Part shown: piece after piece, positions 44,326-53,949 of the stretch
Numbering within the stretch: the stretch's first letter is position 1
Layout: each line of letters begins with the position of its first letter
Source: Kordia sp. SMS9
Lineage (GTDB): Bacteria; Bacteroidota; Bacteroidia; Flavobacteriales; Flavobacteriaceae
DNA: 64,000 bases
Direction: 5' to 3'
NCBI RefSeq assembly: GCF_003352465.1
Contig: NZ_CP031153.1
Location: 312,001-376,000 of the forward strand
Position numbers and translations under genes: made by a program
The notes under the pieces: model-generated
Databases searched by the model: none
What the model saw: the letters and a program-made list of their open reading frames with translations, nothing else
Told to the model about the DNA's origin: nothing

Positions 44326-45606
44326 ATGAAAAAAGAAGCGTACAAAATTTATATTGTAGGTGCAGGAATTAGCGGATTGATCGCTGCAAAAGTGTTGGAA
44401 GCAAACGGATATCATCCTGAAATTATAGAAGCAACCGATCGTGTTGGCGGACGTGTAAAGACAGATATTGTCGATGATTATCAGCTAGATCACGGTTTTC
44501 AAGTATTGTTGACTTCCTATCCTGCGGCTCAGAAATATTTGGATTATGAAGCGCTCAATTTACAAAAGTTTCTACCTGGTGCCACAATTTTCACTCAAGG
44601 AACACAAAAAACCATTGGCGATCCGTTGCGAAATTTTTCGTTGCTGTTTCCTACGCTTCTCTCTGGCATTGGAAATTTCTCAGATAAACTGAAAGTACTC
44701 AAATTGAATTCAAACTTAAAAAAGAAATCATTAGACGATATTTTCGCGCAGCCAGAAACGACAACGTTGGCACATTTGCAAAAACTAGGTTTTTCGGACG
44801 AAATGATTTCAAAATTTTTCAAACCGTTCTTTAGTGGAATTTTCCTAGAGCCAAATTTAGAAACATCCAACCGAATGTTTGAGTTTGTGTATAAAATGTT
44901 TGGCGACGGTTTTGCTGCGCTACCAAAAGCAGGAATTGAAGCGATTCCCAAACAGCTAAAATCAACCTTACAACACACAAAATTTCACTTTAATACTCGT
45001 GTACAAGCGATTGAAGATGGAAAAATTACCTTAGAAAATGGCACCGTTTTAGAAAGTCATTTTACCATTGTTGCCACAGAAGCGAGTTCGTTAATTTCAA
45101 ATTTAAAGTCGCAAGAAACTGCTTGGAAATCCTGTGAAGCTTTGTATTTTGAGACTTCCAAACGCACGATTTCAAAACCGTTGATCGGTTTGGCTGCTGA
45201 TGAAACATTGCTTATCAATAATATCTTTTTTCATCACAGTTTGCCAACAGCTTCTATAGGAACTAAAGAATTGTTGTCTGTAACTGTTGTGAAAGCTCAT
45301 AATTTATCTGAAGAATTTTTAATTAAAAAAGTACAAGAAGAATTGCAACAATATTGCGGCATTACCAATTGTACGTTTTTAAAACGATATACCATTCCGA
45401 AAGCCTTGCCCAATTTGCAACAATTACAATACAGCATGTCGCCATCGGAAACACGTTTGACAACACAAGTTTTCCTTGCGGGAGATGTACAACTAAACGG
45501 TTCGCTCAATGCTGCGATGCTTGCGGGTGAAGCTGCCGCTTTGGGCGTGATTGAAGCCTTAGGGAATTTGGTAAATCCTGATCATTTAAAATCTGAATAT
45601 TTATGA
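44326..45606 (+). CDS. NAD(P)/FAD-dependent amine oxidase-like oxidoreductase
   Basis: The 426-aa protein has a dinucleotide-binding motif VGAGISGLIAAKVLEANG (about residues 9-26) followed by EATDRVGGRVKTD, the amine oxidase/phytoene desaturase-type FAD site. The C-terminus FLAGDVQLNGSLNAAMLAGE closes the FAD fold. Members act on carotenoids, protoporphyrinogen or amines; no specific signature for one of these is seen. It overlaps the DinB gene by 4 nt (ATGA), so the two are translationally coupled. Confidence 0.88.
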   Translation: MKKEAYKIYIVGAGISGLIAAKVLEANGYHPEIIEATDRVGGRVKTDIVDDYQLDHGFQVLLTSYPAAQKYLDYEALNLQKFLPGATIFTQGTQKTIGDPLRNFSLLFPTLLSGIGNFSDKLKVLKLNSNLKKKSLDDIFAQPETTTLAHLQKLGFSDEMISKFFKPFFSGIFLEPNLETSNRMFEFVYKMFGDGFAALPKAGIEAIPKQLKSTLQHTKFHFNTRVQAIEDGKITLENGTVLESHFTIVATEASSLISNLKSQETAWKSCEALYFETSKRTISKPLIGLAADETLLINNIFFHHSLPTASIGTKELLSVTVVKAHNLSEEFLIKKVQEELQQYCGITNCTFLKRYTIPKALPNLQQLQYSMSPSETRLTTQVFLAGDVQLNGSLNAAMLAGEAAALGVIEALGNLVNPDHLKSEYL

Positions 45607-46061
45607 AACTAGCGGAACAAATTGCAAAACATTTTAAGGAAGTGCATGTTGGTGGAAACTGGACAGCTTCCAACGTAAAAGCTGTTTTAGAAGGAATTAC
45701 ATACGAACAAGCAACGACGAAAGTGAAAAATTTGAATACGATTGTAACCTTAACCTATCACATTCATTATTATGTGGCTGCGGTGTTAAAAGTATTTCAA
45801 GGCGAAGCATTACAAGCGAAAGACGCACATAGTTTTGATCATCCAGAAATTAATTCACAAGCAGAATGGGAAGCTTTTGTGGCAAACGTTTTGAAAACTG
45901 CAGAAGATTTTACAACACATTTGGAAAAGTTACCCGAAGACTGTTTCGATCAACCTTTTACCGATGAAAAATACGGAAGCTACTACCGAAACATGCACGG
46001 CATTATTGAACATACACATTATCATTTAGGACAAATTGCGGTATTGAAGAAGCTTGTATAG
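45603..46061 (+). CDS. DinB family protein
   Basis: The 152-aa protein is a four-helix DinB fold: LTYHIHYYVAAVLKVF near residue 50 and a closing MHGIIEHTHYHLGQIAVLKKL, with His residues at about 51, 132 and 136 that would bind a metal. DinB-fold proteins include thiol-dependent S-transferases such as BstA and maleylpyruvate isomerase-like enzymes. The substrate is not known. Coupled to the preceding oxidoreductase. Confidence 0.9.
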   Translation: MKLAEQIAKHFKEVHVGGNWTASNVKAVLEGITYEQATTKVKNLNTIVTLTYHIHYYVAAVLKVFQGEALQAKDAHSFDHPEINSQAEWEAFVANVLKTAEDFTTHLEKLPEDCFDQPFTDEKYGSYYRNMHGIIEHTHYHLGQIAVLKKLV

Positions 46062-46161
46062 GTTCAATGTAATAGGTTTTGGAACGTTTTTCTTTTGGGT
46101 GTTCGGTATTTGTAAGTTACTTAGGTAGAACACTGAGCCTGTAGAAGTGTGATTTAGAATA

Positions 46162-47250
46162 TTACAGCCACTTTTTTCTACGGAAGTACAATAATAAAAC
46201 TAAGAAGAGTACAACCATAATTCCCCAAAGGATAAAATATCCGTATTTATACTGGAGTTCGGGCATGTTGTCAAAGTTCATTCCGTAAACACCGACAATA
46301 AAAGTTAATGGAATAAAAATGGTGGAAATGATGGTTAAGACTTTCATGATGCCATTCATTTTGTTGCTAATAGTGGTCATGTGCATGTCCATTAATCCCC
46401 AAACCATTTCGCGATACAAATCTATGTTGTCGTTGATTTGTAAAATATGATCTTGCAAATCTTTTAAGTAATCGTGCGTTTTGATGGTGATGAGTTTGGA
46501 CTCCGATTTTACAATTCGACTGATCACTTCCCGCGAAGGCAAGATATTTCTGCGCAAGCGTAATAATTCATGTTTTAGGTATTGAATGTCTCTCGAAATT
46601 CCATCGCGCGAACTTTCTAAGAACAATTCGTCTTCGGTGATTTCTACTTTAGAACCAAACGATTCAATCACTACAGCATAGTTATCAATAATGGCATCCA
46701 TCAAAGAAAACGCCAAATAATCGGCGCCAGAACTCCGCAATCGGCTTGCTTGATTTTTGAAACGCTGACGAATCGGTTGAAAGATATCTTCTTCCGTTTC
46801 TTGAAATGTTAGCACATAATCGGTTCCAATAATAAACGAAATATGTTCCGTAAGCAGTTCGTTTTGTTTGTTATGATAGAGCATTTTTAACACCACAAAA
46901 ATATAGTTTTCAAACTCGTCAATTTTTGGTCGCTGATTCGTATTCACGATGTCTTCCAAAATTAACGGATGAATTTTAAAGTATTCGCCAATTTTAGTAA
47001 TGTCCGTAGCATTGTTTAATCCGTTGATATTAATCCACGTTACGCGATTGTTTCCTTTGGTATTGAGTATGTTTTTTATTTGCTTGCTGTCGTACGTGTT
47101 GTAGGTTTCTGCCGTGTATTCATGAACTTCGAGTAAGGTTTCTAAATTTTCCTTATCGCCCATGTACACAACTTCACCAGGAGCTTTTCCCAAACTTTTG
47201 GAAGCAGTTACTTTTTTAGGCTTTTTGGCTTTTTTAAACGGCGGTCGCAA
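46162..47250 (-). CDS. corA: Magnesium/cobalt transporter CorA
   Basis: CorA is a pentameric channel for Mg2+. This 362-aa protein has the large soluble N-terminal domain, a long helix, and two membrane helices at the end, with the family signature YGMNFDNMPE between them and a basic tail (YFRRKKWL). It is a complete member. It is leftward and close to two MscS channel genes, all dealing with ion or osmotic balance. Confidence 0.97.
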   Translation of the reverse strand: MRPPFKKAKKPKKVTASKSLGKAPGEVVYMGDKENLETLLEVHEYTAETYNTYDSKQIKNILNTKGNNRVTWININGLNNATDITKIGEYFKIHPLILEDIVNTNQRPKIDEFENYIFVVLKMLYHNKQNELLTEHISFIIGTDYVLTFQETEEDIFQPIRQRFKNQASRLRSSGADYLAFSLMDAIIDNYAVVIESFGSKVEITEDELFLESSRDGISRDIQYLKHELLRLRRNILPSREVISRIVKSESKLITIKTHDYLKDLQDHILQINDNIDLYREMVWGLMDMHMTTISNKMNGIMKVLTIISTIFIPLTFIVGVYGMNFDNMPELQYKYGYFILWGIMVVLFLVLLLYFRRKKWL

Positions 47251-47303
47251 ATTTTATTTTTTTAGGCTTAATGACTTAAATATACAGAATAAATTGACAC
47301 TGT

Positions 47304-47870
47304 TTACGATTCGTCTTCGTTTGCTGGTTTCGGCTCGTCTTGCAAAGGTGTTTCTACAATTTCTTCTGGAGCTTGTTTTTCTTCTAAAATTTCAATCCCT
47401 TTTTGCATGACAAGCGAGTTTGGCAATGAAATATTTTGTCCTGCATCTGTTTTGATGAAAAAGTAAAATGCCGTAATATTCTTTACCTCGCCTGTCCAAT
47501 CGTAGTCTTTATCAATGATTTGTATGCGATGTCCAATACGAACCGGATGGTAAAAGAAGAGAATGAAACAGGAAGTTAGGTTGGACAAAATAGACCATTG
47601 CGCAAAGAATCCGACACCTAAAACTGCCAATACGGAAGAAATAAATACCGTAAAATCTCGGAATTGAATTCCCCAAATAATCGCGAGAATGATTCCTGCA
47701 ATTACGTAAATTATAAAGAAACAAAGATTGAAAATTACTTTTCTGCGATTGACTTCAATGGCTTTGACAAAGCTAAATTTTCGTATGGCTTTTTTAATCG
47801 TAATCAAGGTCAAAATTACGATGACCAAAAGAATGAAGGTGAATAGGAATTCGGTTTGCGGAAAGGTCAT
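47304..47870 (-). CDS. Short MscS-like mechanosensitive channel protein
   Basis: The 188-aa protein has an N-terminal helix, two more membrane helices (about residues 45-85) and a pore-lining region followed by a beta domain: HPVRIGHRIQIIDKDYDWTGEVKNI. This is the core MscS module without an extended C-terminal domain. The tail is acidic (EEIVETPLQDEPKPANEDES), which is unusual. It lies 53 nt upstream of corA on the same strand. Confidence 0.85.
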   Translation of the reverse strand: MTFPQTEFLFTFILLVIVILTLITIKKAIRKFSFVKAIEVNRRKVIFNLCFFIIYVIAGIILAIIWGIQFRDFTVFISSVLAVLGVGFFAQWSILSNLTSCFILFFYHPVRIGHRIQIIDKDYDWTGEVKNITAFYFFIKTDAGQNISLPNSLVMQKGIEILEEKQAPEEIVETPLQDEPKPANEDES

Positions 47871-48002
47871 AACGAATTGTTTTATATGTATTTTTAGGTA
47901 AATTTTGTTTCAGTAAATTTTCAAATATCAGTTTAATAGTATGAATTTCAATGTACGTTGATTTTAACTATTTGAAAAATCACAAATTCAAATGTACTTA
48001 AA

Positions 48003-48039
48003 AAAAGTACAGCTAACGATAAAATCTAACTGTACTTTT
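48003..48039 (-). terminator. Intrinsic terminator of the MscS gene
   Basis: AAAAGTACAG (48003-48012) pairs with CTGTACTTTT (48030-48039). It lies beyond the stop of the leftward gene ending at 48063. Confidence 0.8.
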
Positions 48040-48062
48040 AGGGTGTTTTTTGGGTGTTATTT

Positions 48063-48962
48063 TTAAGCTTCTTCTAAGGATTTTTCCACATTTGAAACAT
48101 TTAAGGTTTCATCCTCAAATTTCAACGTACGAATTGGGAATGGAATGTTAATGTCTTCTTCTACAAAAGCCTGTTTTATCTTTTTGATTGCCGTACTTTT
48201 TGCTCTTAGTTTTTCTAAGGCATTTTCAGCATCAATCCAAAATCTACACAAGAAATTAATGGAGCTTCCGCCAAATTCGGTAAAGTAAAATTCTACATCT
48301 TCTGCCTCATCTATTTGTTCAAACGAATCGGCAATGACACCTTTGGTAATGTGTTCAACTTTCTCTAAATCAGATTCGTACCCAATACCACATTCGATCG
48401 TGACACGCATTCGCGTTGTTAAAGAATAGTTTTTTATAGGGTTGTCTAAAATGGTTTTATTAGGAATTACTACAATGTTATTATCGGCTTCTTTCAAGAC
48501 TAAATAATTCAACGCAATATCAATTACTTCACCTGCATAGCCTGTAGTTTCTACCCAGTTTCCGAGTCGTATGTTTTTTCTAAACGATAACACAACTCCC
48601 GAAATGGTATTGGAAAGTGTGCTTTGCATCGCCAAACCAATTACAATACCTGAAATTCCTGCTCCAGCTAATAAGCCCGTAATAGATTCTCCTAAATTCA
48701 TAACACTAAGTGCTAAAAACAATCCGAGCAATACCGTAAAAGCTGAAATAACTCTTGATATTAATTTAGCAACAGCTTTTTGTCGTATGCGTCCTTGAAT
48801 TAGTTTTAAGGTAATATTATACACAAAACGTGATATAAAGTAACTAATAAATAAAACTAAAATTGCTACCGCTATGTTGGGTAAGTTTTCTATGAATAGC
48901 ACCCACCAATTTTCCAGTTTTTCAGTGAGTATTTTTGTTGATGATTTTATTCCTTCCTGCAT
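48063..48962 (-). CDS. MscS family mechanosensitive ion channel
   Basis: The 299-aa protein has three membrane helices in the first 120 residues, the pore helix AGAGISGIVIGLAMQSTLSN, and the beta domain with IRLGNWVETTGYAGEVIDI, then an alpha/beta C-terminal domain (CRFWIDAENALEKLRAKS). Typical length for MscS of the YbdG/MscS class. It protects against hypo-osmotic shock. Single gene with its own terminator. Confidence 0.95.
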   Translation of the reverse strand: MQEGIKSSTKILTEKLENWWVLFIENLPNIAVAILVLFISYFISRFVYNITLKLIQGRIRQKAVAKLISRVISAFTVLLGLFLALSVMNLGESITGLLAGAGISGIVIGLAMQSTLSNTISGVVLSFRKNIRLGNWVETTGYAGEVIDIALNYLVLKEADNNIVVIPNKTILDNPIKNYSLTTRMRVTIECGIGYESDLEKVEHITKGVIADSFEQIDEAEDVEFYFTEFGGSSINFLCRFWIDAENALEKLRAKSTAIKKIKQAFVEEDINIPFPIRTLKFEDETLNVSNVEKSLEEA

Positions 48963-49066
48963 GTTCTTTTCTTTTTTTTATGTGATGATTTATTTCGTGT
49001 TGGGGACTTCAATTTTCTTTTTCGTAAAAAACCTTTTTCTATTAAATGATGTGCATTTTTTGATTT

Positions 49067-49228
49067 TTATACTCTAGTTCGTCCTGTTACCAATGAAACG
49101 ACAAACAGTACCATAAACACAAAGAATAAAATTTTTGCTATTCCTGCGGCTGCTCCAGCAATTCCACCGAAACCTAAAATTCCAGCGATTAATGCGATAA
49201 TAATAAAGGTAATTGACCAACGTAACAT
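49067..49228 (-). CDS. DUF1328 (YtjA) family small membrane protein (53 aa)
   Basis: The 53-aa product reads [19 protein letters not shown] and then [17 protein letters not shown], ending VTGRTRV: two hydrophobic helices with the Gly/Ala pattern of DUF1328. The family is widely found, often near stress-response genes; function unknown. It lies upstream of the MscS gene. Confidence 0.92.
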   Translation of the reverse strand: MLRWSITFIIIALIAGILGFGGIAGAAAGIAKILFFVFMVLFVVSLVTGRTRV

Positions 49229-49542
49229 AGTATATAGTTTTTTAAAGATTAATAATTTGATTTTGTTTGATACAAATGTACGCTGAGGAGTGTTTTCTGT
49301 TTTGCTAGATCAATTTTTATGTTGACGCATTTGTGAAGCGTTTTTGGTCTGAATTTGCTCTTTTTTTGCTCAAAATTGCCCTTTTTTATGTCAAATATGA
49401 TTCATTTTCTATCAAATGCGTTAAAATGAATTTTGAAAGAGTTAAGCTATATATAGAGTAAATTTTACTTTTGGATGAATTGAAAAATGAACGCTGATGA
49501 ATTGCTTTCACAGAGCAATTTGAAGAAAAAAGAAACTCAAAC
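49229..49542. other. Gap before the SRAP-like gene, no gene seen
   Basis: This is AT-rich DNA with a divergent arrangement: the DUF1328 promoter on the left and the SRAP-like gene on the right. A short run of near-repeats TTTGCTC.TTTTTTTGCTC lies around 49360-49372. No ORF or hairpin stands out. Confidence 0.5.
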
Positions 49543-50172
49543 ATGAATTATTATTTATCAAATACTGCTAGTAGAACACATATCGAATTAACATTTGGAT
49601 TGCCTTTAAAGTTTCCAAATATATACAAACCACGTTTGGTCATTAAAGGACACAAAGAACAGTCGATTCCTATGATAACGATGGAAGAACCACATGTGAT
49701 CTCAGAAGGTATTTGGGGAATTTTACCGCAAAATTTTGAAGGCGACTGGAAAAAATTTCAACAAATCAAAACTACATTACATACCAATAAAGAAGAAATA
49801 CAAAAAAGTGTGTTGTATAAGGAAGCATTGTCAAAACGTCGTTGTCTTATTTTGGTAACCGGATTTTATATACATCATATTATTGACAACAGTATTGAAA
49901 CTTTTTTAGTGGAAAAAGAACCACCAAAACCGTTAGCGCTTGCAGGTGTTTATAATATTTTAGAAGACGGATTTTTAACTTGCACCGTGATTAATACGGA
50001 CATTAATGATACTTTGTCTTCGGAAACAAACTTATACAATTTCATGCCATTAGAAATTCCTTCGTTGTTTAAAAATATGTGGCTGAATTCAAAAACAGAT
50101 TTGGAAGATATCGAGAAAATTATTGAAAAACCGTATATCACCAAATTCAAAATTCAAAAAATAGCTTCCTAA
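49543..50172 (+). CDS. SRAP (YedK/HMCES)-fold protein lacking the catalytic residues
   Basis: SRAP proteins crosslink to abasic sites in single-stranded DNA through Cys2. This 209-aa protein keeps the fold landmarks (GIWGILPQNF, RRCLILVTGFY, LALAGVYN and TCTVINTD) but lacks the active residues: residue 2 is Asn instead of Cys, GFYEW has become GFYIH (residues 107-111), and the H-x-R-M-P segment is YNFMP (165-169). It therefore should not form the usual crosslink. It may bind DNA without catalysis, or have a new role. The stop lies 2 nt from the convergent AraC gene stop. Confidence 0.75.
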   Translation: MNYYLSNTASRTHIELTFGLPLKFPNIYKPRLVIKGHKEQSIPMITMEEPHVISEGIWGILPQNFEGDWKKFQQIKTTLHTNKEEIQKSVLYKEALSKRRCLILVTGFYIHHIIDNSIETFLVEKEPPKPLALAGVYNILEDGFLTCTVINTDINDTLSSETNLYNFMPLEIPSLFKNMWLNSKTDLEDIEKIIEKPYITKFKIQKIAS

Positions 50173-50174
50173 GA

Positions 50175-51212
50175 TCAAGCTGAAATTCTGGCTTTTTGTT
50201 TGTTCTTTAAAAATTCACTTGGACTGATACCATATTTACGCTTGAATATTTTAGAAAAGTAACTGCGACTGCTCAATCCAATTGTATATACAATTTGTGA
50301 AATGTTTAGATTTTGATCTTTATCATTAATTAAATCTCTTGCTTTTTCCAAGCGCACATGACGAATGTATTCTGTCACCGTTCGTGCATACAAATGTTTA
50401 AAACCCTGTTGCAACTTTGCTTGCGTCAACATTGTTTCTTCTGCCAACTGTTCCAACGTATATTCTTTGGAAACATCATTTGAAATTTGTTCTGCTACTT
50501 GGCGAATCATATCCAATTCAGCAAGTGCCAACGGCGCCTTATTTTTTCTCGCTTTGATGTCTTTGGTATGTTGAATCATGTGTAATGACAAAATTTGATA
50601 CACAATCCCTTCAATCATCATAATGCGAATCATGCCTTTTTGTTCAATGTTGTTTAAAGAATCTATCAATTCTGCCAACTTTAAATTGTACGTTCCTTGA
50701 TATACAAAACGATTTTCATGATACGAATCGTGAAACACTTCATACAATTGCTGATTCAAAATAGAAGCATCATTCAAACGTTTTCGGATAAACTTCACGC
50801 GACTTATTTGCACGACATTGATATGCAAGTATATATCTTTTGGGAAAAATCCGTGATTGAATCCGCCGCTTTTTGAAGTAATGATGCTCGGTTGTAATTC
50901 TTCTAACTTTCTACGCTTTTTTTCGTCGTGAAAACGATGTTCACAATAACCTTTCAAACAATACGTAAAGTGAATAGGATTGTATTCGGAAGCATCCATG
51001 ATCAATTCTATTTCCTCAAAAAAAGTAATATTATATTCCAACAGACTTCCGCCCCATTCAAACGTAATAAAGTGAATGGCACCTTTGGCAATGTTATTAT
51101 CTATTTTCAAGATATGCTCGCCCCATCTTTCTATAATAGTTCCGCCAATTGCTTCTTGGATTTGTTGCACCGTTTCTGCGGTATCAGATGCGGTAATGCG
51201 AATTATTTTCAT
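50175..51212 (-). CDS. AraC family transcriptional regulator
   Basis: I chose the ATG at 51212 (MKIIRITASDTAETVQQ), giving 345 aa; the preceding 51 codons to 51365 read poorly as protein and lie in the divergent promoter region. The C-terminal 100 residues are an AraC double HTH: YTLEQLAEETMLTQAKLQQGF near residue 250 and ISQIVYTIGLSSRSYFSKIFK near 305. The N-terminal two thirds would bind a ligand or dimerise. It is divergent from a small outer-membrane protein gene, which may be its target. Confidence 0.85.
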   Translation of the reverse strand: MKIIRITASDTAETVQQIQEAIGGTIIERWGEHILKIDNNIAKGAIHFITFEWGGSLLEYNITFFEEIELIMDASEYNPIHFTYCLKGYCEHRFHDEKKRRKLEELQPSIITSKSGGFNHGFFPKDIYLHINVVQISRVKFIRKRLNDASILNQQLYEVFHDSYHENRFVYQGTYNLKLAELIDSLNNIEQKGMIRIMMIEGIVYQILSLHMIQHTKDIKARKNKAPLALAELDMIRQVAEQISNDVSKEYTLEQLAEETMLTQAKLQQGFKHLYARTVTEYIRHVRLEKARDLINDKDQNLNISQIVYTIGLSSRSYFSKIFKRKYGISPSEFLKNKQKARISA

Positions 51213-51382
51213 AAATACGTAAAGTTGATCAAGAGTTTTTAACCGAGTTTCAAAGTTACTAAAAGTATTAGCTATATCATCAAATAATTGCAAATGAATA
51301 TGCGTTAATGATTGTAGGAAATGAGCAAAGACAGTATCTTTATGTAAATTAATTTTGTATAACAATCATAAAATCAGAAATA

Positions 51383-51856
51383 ATGAAAAAAATCAAAACA
51401 CTTTTTACGATTGCCTTTTTAACGATTGCAACTTCAGTAAGTGCACAACAAATTTCAGAAAATGCTATCGGATTACGAATTGGTGACAATGACGGTTTGG
51501 GAGCAGAAATTTCATATCAAAGACATATTGGCGGTAATAATCGTTTGGAGTTCGATTTGGGATTTAGAGATAGCAATAATGTAGAAGCTTTTAAGTTGGT
51601 AGGATTGTACCAATGGGTGCGCCCGATTGACGGAAATTTTAACTGGTTTTTAGGCGCTGGTGCGGGAATTGGCTCGTATGACACACCTGTGAGTGATGGA
51701 ACTTTTGCGTTGGCCGCAGGGAATGTAGGAATTGAATATAATTTTGACTTTCCACTCTTAATCTCACTTGATATGCGTCCAGAATTATCTTTTGACGATA
51801 CATACAGCGATGATCTCGATTTTGATATTGCGCTGAGTATTCGATATCAGTTTTAA
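51383..51856 (+). CDS. Small secreted outer-membrane beta-barrel protein
   Basis: The 157-aa product has a signal peptide (MKKIKTLFTIAFLTIATS...) and alternating strands typical of an 8-stranded barrel: FDLGFRDSNN, VGLYQWV and FNWFLGAGAGIG, ending in the C-terminal aromatic LSIRYQF needed for outer-membrane assembly. It is divergent from the AraC regulator with a 170-bp gap. A hairpin terminator follows. Function unknown. Confidence 0.8.
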   Translation: MKKIKTLFTIAFLTIATSVSAQQISENAIGLRIGDNDGLGAEISYQRHIGGNNRLEFDLGFRDSNNVEAFKLVGLYQWVRPIDGNFNWFLGAGAGIGSYDTPVSDGTFALAAGNVGIEYNFDFPLLISLDMRPELSFDDTYSDDLDFDIALSIRYQF

Positions 51857-51883
51857 ACATTTTGATAATTTATAACATACAAT

Positions 51884-51913
51884 GAAAGCGATATTTAATA
51901 GAATATCGCTTTC
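51884..51913 (+). terminator. Hairpin after the small barrel protein gene, probable terminator
   Basis: GAAAGCGATATT (51884-51895) pairs perfectly with AATATCGCTTTC (51902-51913) over a 6-nt loop. The T run is short, so termination is less certain. Confidence 0.65.
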
Positions 51914-51998
51914 CCCAATTTTTCGGAAAAACGTATGAAAATAAGTCATATTCATTTGAAACGTTTATCTTTCACCAAAAAAATACAAACACACATAC

Positions 51999-52880
51999 AT
52001 GTCAAATACCTTTCGAGTTTTACTCTGCTTGCTCATCTTCTGTTGCTCAGAAGTACAGGCGCAGTTAAGCGATTTGGCACGTATTGATTACACGCTTATT
52101 CCCAACGCAAAATCGAATGTAGAATACTCCAGATTTAGAGCTTTGTTCAATTATCCAATCAAATTAAAAGACGATAATACCTATTTATTTTTAGGATTGG
52201 ATTACAGCAATATTCACTTGCGATCGGAAATTGATTTTCCTTTTAATACTAGAGATTTAAATGATTTTCAACTGCTCGATTTTAGTATTGGATACACAAC
52301 TCCATTGCGAAATAATTGGCGATTAGGAGTCCGATTTCAACCTGGATTTAGTACCAATTTAGTCGCAGATGCGTTGAGCATTAAAGATGTGGTCCTTTCG
52401 GGAACAATCGCTTTTATAAAACAAGGAAAAAAATACAATGACAAATCTACACGATTGATTTTAGGTGTAACGTATGGAGGAAATTCAGGATTTAATTTTC
52501 CGTTGCCTTTTGTCAGTTATTATAAAAAATTTCGCCCAAATTGGTCTTATAATTTAGGAATTCCGAAGACAAATTTGCAATACTATTTTTCACCAAAACA
52601 CCGATTGAAAGCCTATGCGCAGTTGGATGGTTTTACGTCTAATTTACAACGAGAAGTTCCTATTATTGACGGAGAAGCCGCAGAAAGCATCAATTTATCG
52701 CTGATTTTGACAGGATTGCAATATGAATATCATTTTACCAAACAACTACAATTTTACGCACGCGCAGCATACATTCTTGCCATTAACAACGAATTGCGTA
52801 GTGACAACAGAGATCCTATTTTTTCGTTAGATAACGAAGCGAAAATCTACTTGCGATCAGGAATTAAGTTTAAGATTTAA
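51999..52880 (+). CDS. DUF6268-type outer-membrane beta-barrel protein
   Basis: The 293-aa protein has a signal peptide ending AQLSD (about residue 22). Repeated strands follow: YLFLGLDYSNIHL, NNWRLGVRFQPGFS, and LILGVTYGGNSGFNFPLPFVSY split by usual variation. It ends with YLRSGIKFKI. This fits the DUF6268 group of predicted outer-membrane proteins. No ligand or partner is evident. Confidence 0.75.
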   Translation: MSNTFRVLLCLLIFCCSEVQAQLSDLARIDYTLIPNAKSNVEYSRFRALFNYPIKLKDDNTYLFLGLDYSNIHLRSEIDFPFNTRDLNDFQLLDFSIGYTTPLRNNWRLGVRFQPGFSTNLVADALSIKDVVLSGTIAFIKQGKKYNDKSTRLILGVTYGGNSGFNFPLPFVSYYKKFRPNWSYNLGIPKTNLQYYFSPKHRLKAYAQLDGFTSNLQREVPIIDGEAAESINLSLILTGLQYEYHFTKQLQFYARAAYILAINNELRSDNRDPIFSLDNEAKIYLRSGIKFKI

Positions 52881-52999
52881 ACTCTAATATATCATTTTTG
52901 GCATTTGTGTCAATCATAATAGCATATCCGTTAATCGAAACGGCACACAACCCATATCTTTACAGTAAATAAATTATTAATAAAAAAACTCTATATATT

Positions 53000-53167
53000 A
53001 TGAAACAAGGAAAAGAAGATTTTAAATTCATTAAAAACCCTGAAAACACAGAACAACGTAATTATATTTTTCAAAAAAATAAGAAGACCAAGACTGCATT
53101 TTATTTTGTAGCTACCGTTTTAGTATTTTTAATTGCCGCATTGTTCGTTTCTGCATTTGCCCTATAA
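53000..53167 (+). CDS. Small single-pass membrane protein (55 aa)
   Basis: A 55-aa product starting [20 protein letters not shown] with a basic QKNKKTKT segment and one C-terminal membrane helix ([20 protein letters not shown]). A tail-anchored layout. No family recognised. Stop codon is 12 nt from the convergent stop of the TIGR03915 gene. Confidence 0.6.
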   Translation: MKQGKEDFKFIKNPENTEQRNYIFQKNKKTKTAFYFVATVLVFLIAALFVSAFAL

Positions 53168-53178
53168 AATAACACCAA

Positions 53179-53949
53179 TTAAGGTTGTTTTTCGCTCAGA
53201 TATCTCCAATACCGTTTCGGAACATGCCGTACATGTAATAGCATATTTTTTCTCGATTCAATATTGGTACTTTTAAAATAGTTTTGCCACAATTCTTGAA
53301 ACGCCAATTCTTCTTCGGCAAAGAAATCGCCAGACGTTTTTGTAAAATCAAACTCCTTTGGAAAATCCATTACAATGGTTTCTACAGTATCTAAATTGTA
53401 ATGCAAACCATAATTTCGTTTGATGTCGTAAATTACCCATTTCTGATCTGCATAGCGCGATTTGAAATGCTTTGCAATTAAAGGCAATACATTAAAATCG
53501 GGTTCCACATTTGAAAAATACAAACCATCTTTCGTCAGCTTAAAACGTACAAAAGCTTCCATACGATGCTTTTCACGACCGACACTTCTGGTAATTTTAG
53601 ACACTTTTAAAACCGTCAAATTGGAAAAATCTTTTTCAATAGTATCTGAAGAAGCAAAAACTTGCCGAATATAATCGAGCAATACATTTTCAACCGAATT
53701 CATTTCACTTAAAAACGCATAATACAATTGATTTCGTCCATACGAAGTCAATTTTTTTTTGAGCCCATTCCACACACGATCTGCGTGTTTTTTATTGGAA
53801 ATAATTTCTTCTGTATTGCCAAAAAAAGAAGGTTGTACACTCGTTTCTCGCTGAATGTCCACATGTTCAATTTTTTCTTCATACACTTTAAAAACTGCAC
53901 TTAAAAATCCTTCAAACGAACCGTCGTACACCAATACTTTTTGCATCAT
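53179..53949 (-). CDS. TIGR03915 family putative DNA-repair protein
   Basis: The 256-aa protein starts with KVLVYDGSFEGFLSAVFKVYE, the typical opening of TIGR03915, and ends in a late LHVRHVPKRYWRYLSEK. The family always accompanies the radical SAM partner encoded upstream, and the pair is thought to act in DNA modification or repair, although no reaction is proven. It overlaps the partner by 4 nt, so both are made together. No signal peptide. Confidence 0.88.
   Translation of the reverse strand: MMQKVLVYDGSFEGFLSAVFKVYEEKIEHVDIQRETSVQPSFFGNTEEIISNKKHADRVWNGLKKKLTSYGRNQLYYAFLSEMNSVENVLLDYIRQVFASSDTIEKDFSNLTVLKVSKITRSVGREKHRMEAFVRFKLTKDGLYFSNVEPDFNVLPLIAKHFKSRYADQKWVIYDIKRNYGLHYNLDTVETIVMDFPKEFDFTKTSGDFFAEEELAFQELWQNYFKSTNIESRKNMLLHVRHVPKRYWRYLSEKQP

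Noticed and set aside
51213..51365. 51-codon N-terminal extension of the AraC regulator
   Set aside because: It lies in the divergent promoter region and the internal ATG starts a natural domain, so the extension is probably not translated.
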